From Pseudomonadota bacterium (GTDB taxonomy: Bacteria; Desulfobacterota; Desulfobulbia; Desulfobulbales; JAGXFP01), in assembly GCA_030673265.1 (NCBI GenBank), contig DAOVJK010000008.1, positions 1 to 25,277 on the forward strand: a stretch of 25,277 nucleotides of DNA. The letters are read 5' to 3'. Within the stretch, counting starts at the first letter, position 1. The number at the start of each line of letters is the position of its first letter. The notes below the pieces were generated by a model. The model ran no database searches, had not been told where the DNA came from, and was given only the letters and a program-made list of their open reading frames with translations. Shown here piece after piece: positions 16,535 through 24,802 of the stretch. Both the position numbers and the translations under genes were made by a program.

Positions 16535-18760
16535 TCAGATCGAGGCAATTATCTCATTAAAGGTTGCGCTGGGCCGCATGGACCCAAAAGCCTTGCCGGT
16601 ATCCGGCCTGTAATACCCGTGGAGATCCACCGCACCACCCTGGGAATCGGCCATCTCAGCAACGATCTGGGCCTCATTGTCCGCCAATGCCTGGGCGACA
16701 GGAACGAAACGGGCTTGTAGATTTTTATCATCATCCTGTTCTGCTAAGGCCTGGGCCCAGTAGAGGGCGAGATAAAAATGACTGCCACGGGTGTCCAGCT
16801 CACCAACCTTTCGGGAGGGAGATTTCTGGTGCTCCAAATGCCTGCCGATTGCAAGATCGAGAGTCTCAGCAAAGAGCTTAGCGATTTCAAGTTTAAAGGT
16901 CGCATATAAATGCTCAAAAGAAGGGACAAGTGCACAGAACTCACCAAGTGAGTCCCAGCGGAGATGACCCTCTTCAAGAAACTGCTGGACATGTTTAGGT
17001 GCGGAACCACCTGCTCCTGTTTCAAAGAGCCCGCCACCATTCATCAACGGCACGATGGACAGCATTTTCGCACTGGTCCCCAGTTCCAGGATCGGGAACA
17101 GATCGGTAAGATAATCACGCAGCACATTGCCGGTAACAGAGATGGTATCCTCTCCCCTCCTGACCCTCGCCAGCGAAAACTTCATCGCTTCGACCGGTTG
17201 CATGATCTTAATATCAAGGCCGGTGGTGTCATGCTCAGGTAGATACCTCTTAACTTTGGCAATGATCTCTGCATCATGACCACGTTTTTCATCAAGCCAG
17301 AAAATGGCCGGGGAACCAGTGGCTCGAGCCCTGTTGACTGCCAGCTTCACCCAGTCACGAATCGGGGCATCCTTGGTTTGACAACTACGGAAGATATCAC
17401 CCACATCTACTGCTTGAGAAAGCAGTGCCGTCCCGGACTCGTCTACTATCCGGATCGAACCAAACTCTGGCGCCAGGAATGTTTTATCGTGTGAACCGTA
17501 CTCTTCAGCTTTCTGGGCCATCAAGCCGACATTGGCAACACTACCCATAGTGGCCGGATCAAAGGCTCCGTTCATCTGGCAATCGTCGATTACTTCCTGA
17601 TAAATCGTCGCATAACAGCGATCGGGCACCAAGGCAATACAGTCGTGGAGCTGATCATCACCACCCCACATCCTGCCACCATCACGGATAACAACCGGCA
17701 TCGAGGCATCGACAATCACATTATTAGGGACATGCAGATTAGTAATACCCTTGCTTGAGTCAACCATCGCCAACTCACAATTGGCTTGGTAAGTCGCGGT
17801 TAAGTCTGCTTCAATCTCTGCCCTTTGCGAGACCGGCAGATTTTCTATTTTTGTATATAGGTCACCAATACCGTTATTGACATTCACCCCGAGTTGTTGC
17901 AGGACTGCTGCGTGTTTGGCAAAAACATTTGAGTAAAAGACCGAAACACAATGGCCAAAGATAATCGGATCGGAGACTTTCATCATAGTCGCCTTGAGGT
18001 GCAGCGACAGAAGGACACCATCTTTTTTTGCAGACTCAATCTGCTCACCATAGAAGGTCCGCAAGGCCCTGACGTTCATGACCGATGAATCAATTACTTC
18101 ACCAGCAAGTAAAGGCGTCGATTCTTTGAGAACCGTAATCTGGCCGTCGCCGTCAACAAATTCTATGCGGACCACACAGTCTTTAGATACTGTTGTGGAT
18201 TTTTCACTGCCGTAGAAATCCCCGCTGGCCATAGACACGACCCTGGATAGAGACTCGGCTGGCCACTCTTTCATCAACCGGTGTGGGTTCTGTCTCGCAA
18301 ACTGTTTTACTGAGGCGGCGGCCCTTCTGTCTGAATTCCCCTCCCGTAAAACCGGATTAACTGCGCTACCCAGCACTATGGCAAAGCGGGCGAGTAAAGC
18401 TTTTTCGGACTCGTTTTTTGGCTCATCAGGATAATCGGGAATATCATAGCCCTTCTCTTGCAGCTCACTGATGGCCTCTTTTAACTGCGGAATCGAGGCA
18501 CTAATGTTTGGTAATTTAATGATATTGGTTTCAGGCAGCTTGACCAGCTTACCTAGTTCAGCGAGGTCATCAGGTAACCGTTGGCTGTCAGTGAGCTTTT
18601 CGGGAAAACTAGCGATAATTCGGCCGGCAAGAGAAATGTCTTTGCTTTCGATGGAAATGCCCGATCCTTTAGTATAAGCTTGAAGGATCGGCAACAGGGA
18701 ATAGGTGGCCAGGGCGGGAGCTTCGTCAATTTTGGTGTAGATAATTTTTGGTATTGTCAT
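16535..18760 (-). CDS. icd: Monomeric NADP-dependent isocitrate dehydrogenase
   Basis: This enzyme oxidises isocitrate to 2-oxoglutarate in the TCA cycle, giving NADPH. The 741-residue length and start (MTIPKIIYTKIDEAPALATY) are diagnostic of the large monomeric (IDH-II) type, unrelated in length to the roughly 415-residue dimeric enzyme. The substrate-binding block GNSDRRA (141-147), followed by ASVKQFARQNPHR, and LKATMMKVSDPIIFGH near residue 255 match my memory of the Azotobacter/Corynebacterium proteins. The start has AAAGGAAAG closely upstream. It stands alone, ended by two successive terminators. The 285-bp gap upstream (18761-19045) is AT-rich; a TATATT near 18825 on the minus strand could be its -10, but no good -35 accompanies it. 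Confidence 0.95.
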   Translation of the reverse strand: MTIPKIIYTKIDEAPALATYSLLPILQAYTKGSGISIESKDISLAGRIIASFPEKLTDSQRLPDDLAELGKLVKLPETNIIKLPNISASIPQLKEAISELQEKGYDIPDYPDEPKNESEKALLARFAIVLGSAVNPVLREGNSDRRAAASVKQFARQNPHRLMKEWPAESLSRVVSMASGDFYGSEKSTTVSKDCVVRIEFVDGDGQITVLKESTPLLAGEVIDSSVMNVRALRTFYGEQIESAKKDGVLLSLHLKATMMKVSDPIIFGHCVSVFYSNVFAKHAAVLQQLGVNVNNGIGDLYTKIENLPVSQRAEIEADLTATYQANCELAMVDSSKGITNLHVPNNVIVDASMPVVIRDGGRMWGGDDQLHDCIALVPDRCYATIYQEVIDDCQMNGAFDPATMGSVANVGLMAQKAEEYGSHDKTFLAPEFGSIRIVDESGTALLSQAVDVGDIFRSCQTKDAPIRDWVKLAVNRARATGSPAIFWLDEKRGHDAEIIAKVKRYLPEHDTTGLDIKIMQPVEAMKFSLARVRRGEDTISVTGNVLRDYLTDLFPILELGTSAKMLSIVPLMNGGGLFETGAGGSAPKHVQQFLEEGHLRWDSLGEFCALVPSFEHLYATFKLEIAKLFAETLDLAIGRHLEHQKSPSRKVGELDTRGSHFYLALYWAQALAEQDDDKNLQARFVPVAQALADNEAQIVAEMADSQGGAVDLHGYYRPDTGKAFGSMRPSATFNEIIASI

Positions 18761-19045
18761 GTTCTTTCCTTTTTTAAAAAAAGTAGCGCAGAGAGGGAAA
18801 AGATGCTGGAAATGTGACTAAAATCAAATATAGCACGATGTGAAGAAAGCTAATAGCATATAAGGTTTGGGATTGCAATTATCATCTTGATTGGCATCAT
18901 GCACAGCAAGTTGATCGCATTTCAAGGCTATTTGTTAGCCCACATTCTTCACTTCATATCGGCTTCCATGGCCGGCGTCTATAGTTGACCTATCGGTATT
19001 GAACAAGGTCATTACTGTATTACAAACAGGACTACTTTCAAAAAA

Positions 19046-21778
19046 ATGTTTTGGTTCATAATTAACTTTCTAATCGGTCGATTCTTTACAGAGATGCAGA
19101 TCAGTGAAGAAAATATCGCAGCAAAAAACATTCGTTTGATCCTGTTGCAGATCTTTGGACGAATTCATTTCATCATTAGCCTGCTTGTATATTTCTTATT
19201 TTCAACGTCATTAATTTCATGCACAACTTTGAATCCTGGTGTTCCTGAATCAGCTGGCAACGATTACAAATCACACCTGGCACAAGGTTGGAAATATCTC
19301 AACAAAAGACAGCACTCACAAGCCCTAGGCGAGTTCAACGAAGCTGGCGAGTTACGACCTGACCAATCTGAACCGCACTATGGTGAGGCCAAAGCCTTGT
19401 TTTACATGGATCGTTTTGATGAAACTTTAGCTGTATGTTCAGAATTATCACAGGAATCTGCAGATAATTTTAACGCTCTTGGCTTTTGCTGGGGAGCCCG
19501 CATCGAAATCAGTCGGGCCGCAACAGCAACCAATAATAAAGTTCAGGACGAGATTGAAAGGTTCCTGACCCGCTCTTCTAAACCGCCCCTGGAGCTGCTC
19601 TATAGCGCTTATCAGGGCTATTATTATCTGAAAAACAAAGAAAAACGTCTGCGTCTGCTCTTACAGCTGGCCGAGGAAGGAGCCGAATCATTATTTGCCA
19701 AGAGGATTGCCAGTTCCCTTTTTGCGGAGATGATCGCTGCTGATTCTGACCACGATCAGAAGATAACCTTGGCAAAAAGCTATCTCAGCAACTTCCCCCT
19801 GGGTCTAATGGCCGATAAAATTGCTGCCGTTGTTCTGGAAGACTCACTTAAAAAGCAGGACGCTGAACCGGACCTCTGGGGAATAGCCCAGTCTGTTTTA
19901 AAGGGCCGGGAAACGACCCCGATGATTAATAGCGCGGTATCCCACTGGTTAATCGAGCATGGCACTGGATACGATCACGCAATCAGGCTTTTGCAAAAAA
20001 ACCTTCATGGCCTGGATGATCCTCGGCAAATGGGCCCCCTACACAACGGAGAATCTCTCACGGATAAGAATACCAACAAAAGTCGCCTGTTTGATAAGTA
20101 CCTGCTGGGCCGGGCCTGGCTGGCCAAAGGGGAAATAGTCAAAGCCAGAAAACTTTTTGATGACATTTTGGTGAAACAGAAAGATTGGGCCGGGGTTTAT
20201 CATTTTCTTGGCATGATGGCTCTTGGGGAGGGGAAGGCGGATCAGGCGATTCAGCTCTTTGCTACAGCCCTTGCCAAGGGTGGCACCAGACAGGAGACTG
20301 TTAATGAGTTGCGGGTTTTGCTGAGGGATCATTACGGTTTTGAAGGTGCACCATTGGAATATTTTCAGGCACAACACCAGGGCGTAATTTTCAGGGACGT
20401 TACTGAAAAGGTCGGTTTGAGTGGGGTCCAGGCATCCCGGGTAGCGTGGGGTGATTATGACAATGATGACGATGACGATCTATTGCTGGACGGCACCAGG
20501 GTTTTTAATAATCATTTGAATGGTGGCTTTGTCGAAATGGCTCAAGTAATCCCGACAGGTCTCGCCGGAGCCAACGGAGGGGTCTGGGGCGACTATGACA
20601 ATGACCATTTTCTGGATATTTTCGTTACATCCCATGGGGCTAACTATCTCCTTCATAATGAGGCAGGAGTACGTTTCAGTAAGACCGATGCCTGGTCTCT
20701 GAACAGCCGCCGGGTTGACAACACTGAGGCTGCAGCCTGGGGCGACGTGAACAACGACGGCTATCTTGATCTTTATGTGGCCAATTACGAGCACGGCACA
20801 GTGATGAGGGGCCAATGTGATCAGGATCAATTGCTCGTCAATCAAGGTGGGGCTGACTTTAAAGACTTTGGCGATGGAATTGTCAGCGAAGAGGCCATGT
20901 GCGGACGCGGTGTCAGCTGGTCTGACTTGAACGGTGACGGCTGGCAGGATCTTCTGGTTGCCAATTACCGGCTTGATCCAAATTTTCTATGGCTCAACCA
21001 GGGTAATGGCACCGTTATAGATGTCGCAGAGACTGCGGGAGTGCAGGGCAAAGAGGTGAAAGGGGCCTACGGGCACTCCATCGGTAGCGTTAGCGGCGAT
21101 CTGGACGGGGACGGGGATTTTGACCTTTTCATCTCAAATCTGGCCCACCCCCGCTACATAGAATTTTCGGATCAGAGCATGGTTCTGATCAATAATAGCG
21201 AACTTCTGCCGGAATTTGCTGACCAATTTTCAGAGTCGGGCATCATCTTTGATGAGACCAGTGCCGACCCTCTGTTATTCGATGTTGATAATGACGGGGA
21301 TCTGGATCTATACATAACCTCTGTATATCGGAATCGTTCCTCACATCTCTACATCAATGACGGCAAAGGAGGGTTCACTGATCAGACTTGGCTGGCCGGA
21401 GCAGCAGTGATGAACGGCTGGGGAGCAGCCAGTGCCGATTATGATGGCGACGGCTATCTTGACTTACTGGTGGCTAGTCCAGAAGGGGTGCGCCTACTCC
21501 ATAATGAAGGCGGCAGCAATAACTGGCTGGCGATCAGGATAGACGATCACAATTGCAACCGTTACGGGGTGGGAAGTAAGGTGATTATCAATTATGACCG
21601 ACAACGCCAGATACGAGAAATAACAGCCGGCCGTGGTACTGGCAGCCAGGATTCTCTAACCGCTTCGTTTGGCCTGGGCACTTACACTGGACCAGTCTCT
21701 ATCAAGGTTAAAACCCTTTGTGGCGATACCCTGCAACACCATCTCAAAGGACCAAACCGCGTGGTTATTATTGACTAA
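19046..21778 (+). CDS. Large lipoprotein with TPR repeats, seven-bladed FG-GAP propeller and ASPIC/UnbV domain (CRTAC1-like)
   Basis: Three parts are visible in 910 residues. A hydrophobic N-terminal segment ends in the lipobox LISC, with Cys59 as the lipidation site, so it is an exported lipoprotein. TPR-like helical repeats fill about residues 68-435, clearest around 70-130 and 350-415. A C-terminal propeller has seven EF-hand-like calcium loops at about 470, 516, 567, 627, 685, 746 and 798 (forms such as DVNNDGYLD and DLDGDGDFD). It is closed by an ASPIC/UnbV domain (NNWLAIRI onward). CRTAC1-like proteins are thought to bind calcium and partners at the surface; the function here is unknown. 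The start at the ATG at 19046 has a poor ribosome site, and Met17 (19094) is an alternative that keeps the signal peptide. The gene ends before the octaheme cytochrome's own regulatory region. Confidence 0.85.
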   Translation: MFWFIINFLIGRFFTEMQISEENIAAKNIRLILLQIFGRIHFIISLLVYFLFSTSLISCTTLNPGVPESAGNDYKSHLAQGWKYLNKRQHSQALGEFNEAGELRPDQSEPHYGEAKALFYMDRFDETLAVCSELSQESADNFNALGFCWGARIEISRAATATNNKVQDEIERFLTRSSKPPLELLYSAYQGYYYLKNKEKRLRLLLQLAEEGAESLFAKRIASSLFAEMIAADSDHDQKITLAKSYLSNFPLGLMADKIAAVVLEDSLKKQDAEPDLWGIAQSVLKGRETTPMINSAVSHWLIEHGTGYDHAIRLLQKNLHGLDDPRQMGPLHNGESLTDKNTNKSRLFDKYLLGRAWLAKGEIVKARKLFDDILVKQKDWAGVYHFLGMMALGEGKADQAIQLFATALAKGGTRQETVNELRVLLRDHYGFEGAPLEYFQAQHQGVIFRDVTEKVGLSGVQASRVAWGDYDNDDDDDLLLDGTRVFNNHLNGGFVEMAQVIPTGLAGANGGVWGDYDNDHFLDIFVTSHGANYLLHNEAGVRFSKTDAWSLNSRRVDNTEAAAWGDVNNDGYLDLYVANYEHGTVMRGQCDQDQLLVNQGGADFKDFGDGIVSEEAMCGRGVSWSDLNGDGWQDLLVANYRLDPNFLWLNQGNGTVIDVAETAGVQGKEVKGAYGHSIGSVSGDLDGDGDFDLFISNLAHPRYIEFSDQSMVLINNSELLPEFADQFSESGIIFDETSADPLLFDVDNDGDLDLYITSVYRNRSSHLYINDGKGGFTDQTWLAGAAVMNGWGAASADYDGDGYLDLLVASPEGVRLLHNEGGSNNWLAIRIDDHNCNRYGVGSKVIINYDRQRQIREITAGRGTGSQDSLTASFGLGTYTGPVSIKVKTLCGDTLQHHLKGPNRVVIID

Positions 21779-21790
21779 TAATTCAAGATA

Positions 21791-21808
21791 ATTTGACTTA
21801 GGTCAAGG
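21791..21808. promoter_or_regulatory. CRP/FNR-family operator resembling the HcpR site
   Basis: TTGACTTAGGTCAA (21793-21806) has perfect 5-bp arms (TTGAC / GTCAA). In its 18-bp context it agrees with 13 of 16 defined bases of the motif I remember for HcpR in deltaproteobacteria, ATTTGACCnnGGTCAAAT. It lies about 145 bp upstream of the octaheme cytochrome start, with AT-rich candidate -10 stretches (TATTTT at 21825, TATTCT at 21835) about 30-40 bp downstream. That spacing suits an activator. HcpR controls hybrid-cluster protein and nitrosative-stress genes. The gene for the regulator is not in this window. Confidence 0.55.
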
Positions 21809-21849
21809 CCGATTATTGACCATTTATTTTACGTTATTCTGGTGGCATG

Positions 21850-21868
21850 GAAAGGAGTATTTCCTTTC
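21850..21868 (+). other. Leader hairpin upstream of the octaheme cytochrome gene
   Basis: GAAAGGA and TCCTTTC form a perfect 7-bp stem with a GTATT loop in the presumed 5' leader, about 75 bases before the ATG. The left arm contains an AAGGAG-like sequence. It may stabilise the transcript; no T tract follows, so it is not a terminator. Confidence 0.4.
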
Positions 21869-21943
21869 TGGGTAGCCGGTTTGGTGGACTGAGGGACGGT
21901 CGAAGAAAATATTATCTACAAGAGAGAGTCAAAGGAGAGACAA

Positions 21944-23170
21944 ATGAAAAAGAAAATGATCCTGTTGCTGGCAAGTTGCCTGGTCGCTTTTATGCTAGCG
22001 GCCCCGGGCGGATTGCTGGCCGCAGACAGTAAGTGTATCAGCTGTCACAAAGTAATTACCCCGAACATCGTTAAGGATTTCCTGTCCGGTGAGATGGGCA
22101 AGTCAGGTAGCGTTGACTGCGCCACCTGCCACGGCTCGGAGCACACCAGCGCGGATGATGTAGCCAAGGTTAAGCTGCCCACTGAGAAAACCTGCCAGGA
22201 GTGCCATACTGAACAACATGATCAATACATGTCAGGCAAGCATATGGCGGCCTGGATCGCCATGGATGCTATGCCGAAAACCGGCCTTCAGCCCCATCCC
22301 TATATTCAGGGCATGAAAGGCTGCGGTGGTTGTCATAAGATCGGCGTCCGTGATGAAGCAACCAAAGACGCTTCCCGTTACGGCTCACCCTGTGATTCTT
22401 GCCATACCAGGCATAAGTTCTCCAAGGCCGAGGCCAAAAAGCCAGAGGCATGCCGAACCTGTCACATGGGCTTTGACCATCCGCAATGGGAGATGTGGTC
22501 AGGTTCAAAACACGGAGTGATTTACCAGACCGAGGGCGATACCGGTCGGGCCCCCACGTGCCAGACCTGCCATATGGAAGACGGCGACCACCGGGTCATG
22601 ACCTCCTGGGGCTTTCTGGCCCTACGTCTGCCCGAGGATGATGATGAGTGGATGGGCTATCGAGCCACTATTCTCAAAGGACTGCATATTCTTGATCCGC
22701 AGGGTGCGCCGACTGCCCGCCTGGAAGTGGTTAAGGCCGGGATGCTTGCCCGTTTGAGCAAAGAAGAATGGCAGGCCGAGCGGGACCGGATGATCAAGGT
22801 CTGCATCAAGTGCCACAGCAAAAGGTACGCCGAGACCAATCTGGGCAACGCAGACATGATGATCAAGGCAGCTGACAAACTGATGGCCGAAGCCATTGAA
22901 ATAGTGGCCGACCTCTACACCCGGGGGATCATCAAACCGGAAGAGGGCAAGGCTGCTTATCCGGATATGTTGACCTTCTATGACGCCATCACCCCAATCG
23001 AGCAGACGCTCTATGTTATGTTCCTGGAGCATCGGATGCGGGCCTTCCAGGGCGCTTTCCACATGAATCCGGATTATACCACCTGGTACGGTCTGGCAGA
23101 GATGAAAAAAGACCTGGTCGAGATCAAGCATGAGGCGAAAAGAATGATCGCCGAATCAAGCCATAAATAA
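21944..23170 (+). CDS. Octaheme cytochrome c, hydroxylamine oxidoreductase-like (HAO family)
   Basis: The 408-residue product has a signal peptide (cleavage near LLAAD, residue 27) and eight CxxCH heme sites at 31, 59, 84, 127, 150, 170, 206 and 287. It therefore acts outside the cytoplasmic membrane. The spacing, the SGSKHG and SGKHMAAW motifs and the helical C-terminus after heme 8 (about 300-405) are those of the HAO-like family. Relatives either oxidise hydroxylamine or hydrazine or, in anaerobes, reduce nitrite or hydroxylamine to ammonium. In an anaerobic sulfur-metabolising host the reductive role is the better inference. The cross-linking tyrosine of true HAO follows heme 8; NPDYTTWYG (376-383) is the stretch to compare, and I cannot decide the point by eye. 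No NapC/NrfH-type or HaoB partner is adjacent. GGAG precedes the ATG, and a strong terminator follows. Confidence 0.88.
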   Translation: MKKKMILLLASCLVAFMLAAPGGLLAADSKCISCHKVITPNIVKDFLSGEMGKSGSVDCATCHGSEHTSADDVAKVKLPTEKTCQECHTEQHDQYMSGKHMAAWIAMDAMPKTGLQPHPYIQGMKGCGGCHKIGVRDEATKDASRYGSPCDSCHTRHKFSKAEAKKPEACRTCHMGFDHPQWEMWSGSKHGVIYQTEGDTGRAPTCQTCHMEDGDHRVMTSWGFLALRLPEDDDEWMGYRATILKGLHILDPQGAPTARLEVVKAGMLARLSKEEWQAERDRMIKVCIKCHSKRYAETNLGNADMMIKAADKLMAEAIEIVADLYTRGIIKPEEGKAAYPDMLTFYDAITPIEQTLYVMFLEHRMRAFQGAFHMNPDYTTWYGLAEMKKDLVEIKHEAKRMIAESSHK

Positions 23171-23197
23171 GATGGCGAGCTGACAACAGCCCAAAAA

Positions 23198-23233
23198 AAC
23201 GGGCGGTTCCTTTCGAGGAATCGCCCGTTTTTT
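23198..23233 (+). terminator. Intrinsic terminator of the octaheme cytochrome gene
   Basis: A 13-bp stem (AACGGGCGGTTCC / GGAATCGCCCGTT, one G-U pair) with the loop TTTCGA is followed by six T residues. It lies 28 bp after the stop codon, so the gene is monocistronic or last in its transcript. An A tract on the other side lets it work weakly in reverse. Confidence 0.92.
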
Positions 23234-23431
23234 GTTGGGGAGGATATCGTGCCTGGTTAAATGCGTAGTGCAACTATTCCGCATCTTAATCAAAAGTAAT
23301 AAAGATTAACAACCAGTAGCGAGTATAACTGGAAGAACTAGCCAGATAATGGCCGAATATCAAGAACATAAGGAATGCGAAACCTGGTTAAGTATTCCTT
23401 TAAATCATACAGGGACAACTAAAAAAAGCAT

Positions 23432-23462
23432 AAAAAAAGAGGCCCGGAAGGCCTCTTTTTTT
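23432..23462 (-). terminator. Intrinsic terminator of ahcY (bidirectional form)
   Basis: On the minus strand A7-GAGGCC pairs with GGCCTC-T7 around a five-base loop, 22 bp past the ahcY stop. The symmetric A and T tracts make it functional in both directions. With the terminator at 23198-23233 it bounds a 313-bp gene-free stretch (23171-23483). The middle of that stretch (23234-23431) holds no gene I can support, only a short 7-bp inverted repeat at 23370-23400. Confidence 0.9.
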
Positions 23463-23483
23463 ACCCATACAGACAAGCGAACT

Positions 23484-24791
23484 TTAATAACGGTAATACT
23501 CCGGCTTGTATGGCCCTTCAACCTTGACGCCAATATAGTCGGCCTGTTCCTTGCTAAGGGTGGTGAGGGTGGCGCCGATCTTTTTAAGATGCAGCATGGC
23601 TACTTTTTCGTCCAGATTTTTAGGGAGAAAGTAGACCTTGTTCTCGTATTTACCCGGGTTTTGCCAGAGTTCAATCTGGGCCATAACCTGATTGGTAAAC
23701 GAATTGCTCATTACGAAACTGGGATGGCCGGTGGCGCAACCCAGATTAACCAGCCTTCCTTCGGCCAGGACAATGAGCCTTTTACCGTCCGGGAAAATAA
23801 CATGATCCACCTGGGGCTTGATGTTCTCCCACTCGAGATCCTTTACGGAAGCGATATCGATTTCGCTGTCAAAATGACCGATATTACAGATGATCGACTG
23901 ATCTTTCATCTGGTCCATATGGCCCCGGTTTATCACCCGAAGATTACCGGTGCAGGTCACAAAGATATCGCCCATTGAAGCAGCCTGCTCCATGGTCATT
24001 ACCCGATACCCTTCCATGGCAGCCTGCAGAGCGCAGATCGGATCGATCTCGGTAACAATAACCTGGGCACCCATGCCACGGAAGGCCTGAGCGCAGCCCT
24101 TGCCGACATCACCGTAGCCACAGACTACCGCAACTTTGCCGGCAATCATCACGTCGGTGGCGCGCTTAATACCGTCAAGCAAAGACTCACGGCAACCGTA
24201 GAGGTTATCGAATTTAGATTTCGTTACTGAATCGTTAACATTGAAGGCCGGGGCCTTCAATAAGCCATCCTGCATCATTTCGTTCAGACGATGAACACCG
24301 GTAGTGGTCTCCTCGCTGATACCGCGAATATCTTTCATCATCTCCGGGTATTTTTCGTGCATCAGCAGGGTCAGATCGCCGCCATCATCAAGGATCATGT
24401 TGGGTGTCCAGCCGTCAGGCCCGAAAATGGTCTTCTCAATACACCACCAGAATTCCTCTTCAGACTCGCCCTTCCAGGCAAAGGTCGGAATATCGGCGGC
24501 AACCATAGCAGCAGCGGCGTGATCCTGGGTTGAAAAGATATTACAGGAAGACCAGCGAACCTCAGCCCCGAGATCGACCAGGGTTTCCATCAAGACAGCG
24601 GTCTGGATAGTCATATGCAGACAACCTGCAATCCGTGCCCCTTTGAGGGGTTTTTGACCGGCATATTCCTCGCGGGTAGCCATCAGGCCGGGCATTTCGG
24701 TCTCGGCAATAGCAGTCTCTTTGCGGCCCCAATCAGCCAAACCCATGTCGGCCACTTTAAAATCGGCGCTATCAATAGTTTTATTACTCAT
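23484..24791 (-). CDS. ahcY: Adenosylhomocysteinase (S-adenosylhomocysteine hydrolase)
   Basis: AhcY hydrolyses S-adenosylhomocysteine to adenosine and homocysteine, relieving product inhibition of methyltransferases. The 435-residue protein has the substrate-domain blocks GARIAGCLHMTIQTAVLMET (51-70) and WSSCNIFSTQDHAAAA (80-95). The NAD-binding motif VVCGYGDVGKGCAQA is at 222-236, and the C-terminal GPYKPEYYRY tail is that of the family, where Lys and Tyr from a neighbouring subunit reach the cofactor. It follows metK by 11 bp with AAGGAG before the ATG, so the two form a methyl-cycle operon. The promoter and any SAM or SAH riboswitch would lie upstream of metK, outside the window. Confidence 0.97.
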   Translation of the reverse strand: MSNKTIDSADFKVADMGLADWGRKETAIAETEMPGLMATREEYAGQKPLKGARIAGCLHMTIQTAVLMETLVDLGAEVRWSSCNIFSTQDHAAAAMVAADIPTFAWKGESEEEFWWCIEKTIFGPDGWTPNMILDDGGDLTLLMHEKYPEMMKDIRGISEETTTGVHRLNEMMQDGLLKAPAFNVNDSVTKSKFDNLYGCRESLLDGIKRATDVMIAGKVAVVCGYGDVGKGCAQAFRGMGAQVIVTEIDPICALQAAMEGYRVMTMEQAASMGDIFVTCTGNLRVINRGHMDQMKDQSIICNIGHFDSEIDIASVKDLEWENIKPQVDHVIFPDGKRLIVLAEGRLVNLGCATGHPSFVMSNSFTNQVMAQIELWQNPGKYENKVYFLPKNLDEKVAMLHLKKIGATLTTLSKEQADYIGVKVEGPYKPEYYRY

Positions 24792-24802
24792 TTTTACTCT
24801 CC

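Noticed and set aside
16254..16613. Open plus-strand frame beginning MFHVKH across the parS repeats
   Set aside because: MFHVKH is simply the translation of parS. The two repeat copies differ mostly at amino-acid-changing positions, and the frame runs over two terminators and into the end of icd, so it is not a gene.
18968..19015. TTGACC ... GGTCAT half sites upstream of the lipoprotein gene as a second HcpR operator
   Set aside because: The halves are over 20 bp apart, far from the 4-bp-spaced palindrome needed for a CRP/FNR-type dimer.
23370..23400. AAGGAAT / ATTCCTT inverted repeat between the two terminators
   Set aside because: A 7-bp arm with a 17-base loop is within chance expectation in AT-rich intergenic DNA, and no T tract or partner site supports a function.
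23349..23978. 209-codon plus-strand open frame overlapping the ahcY end
   Set aside because: It runs antisense to the strongly supported ahcY coding region and through a bidirectional terminator; its product shows no family features.
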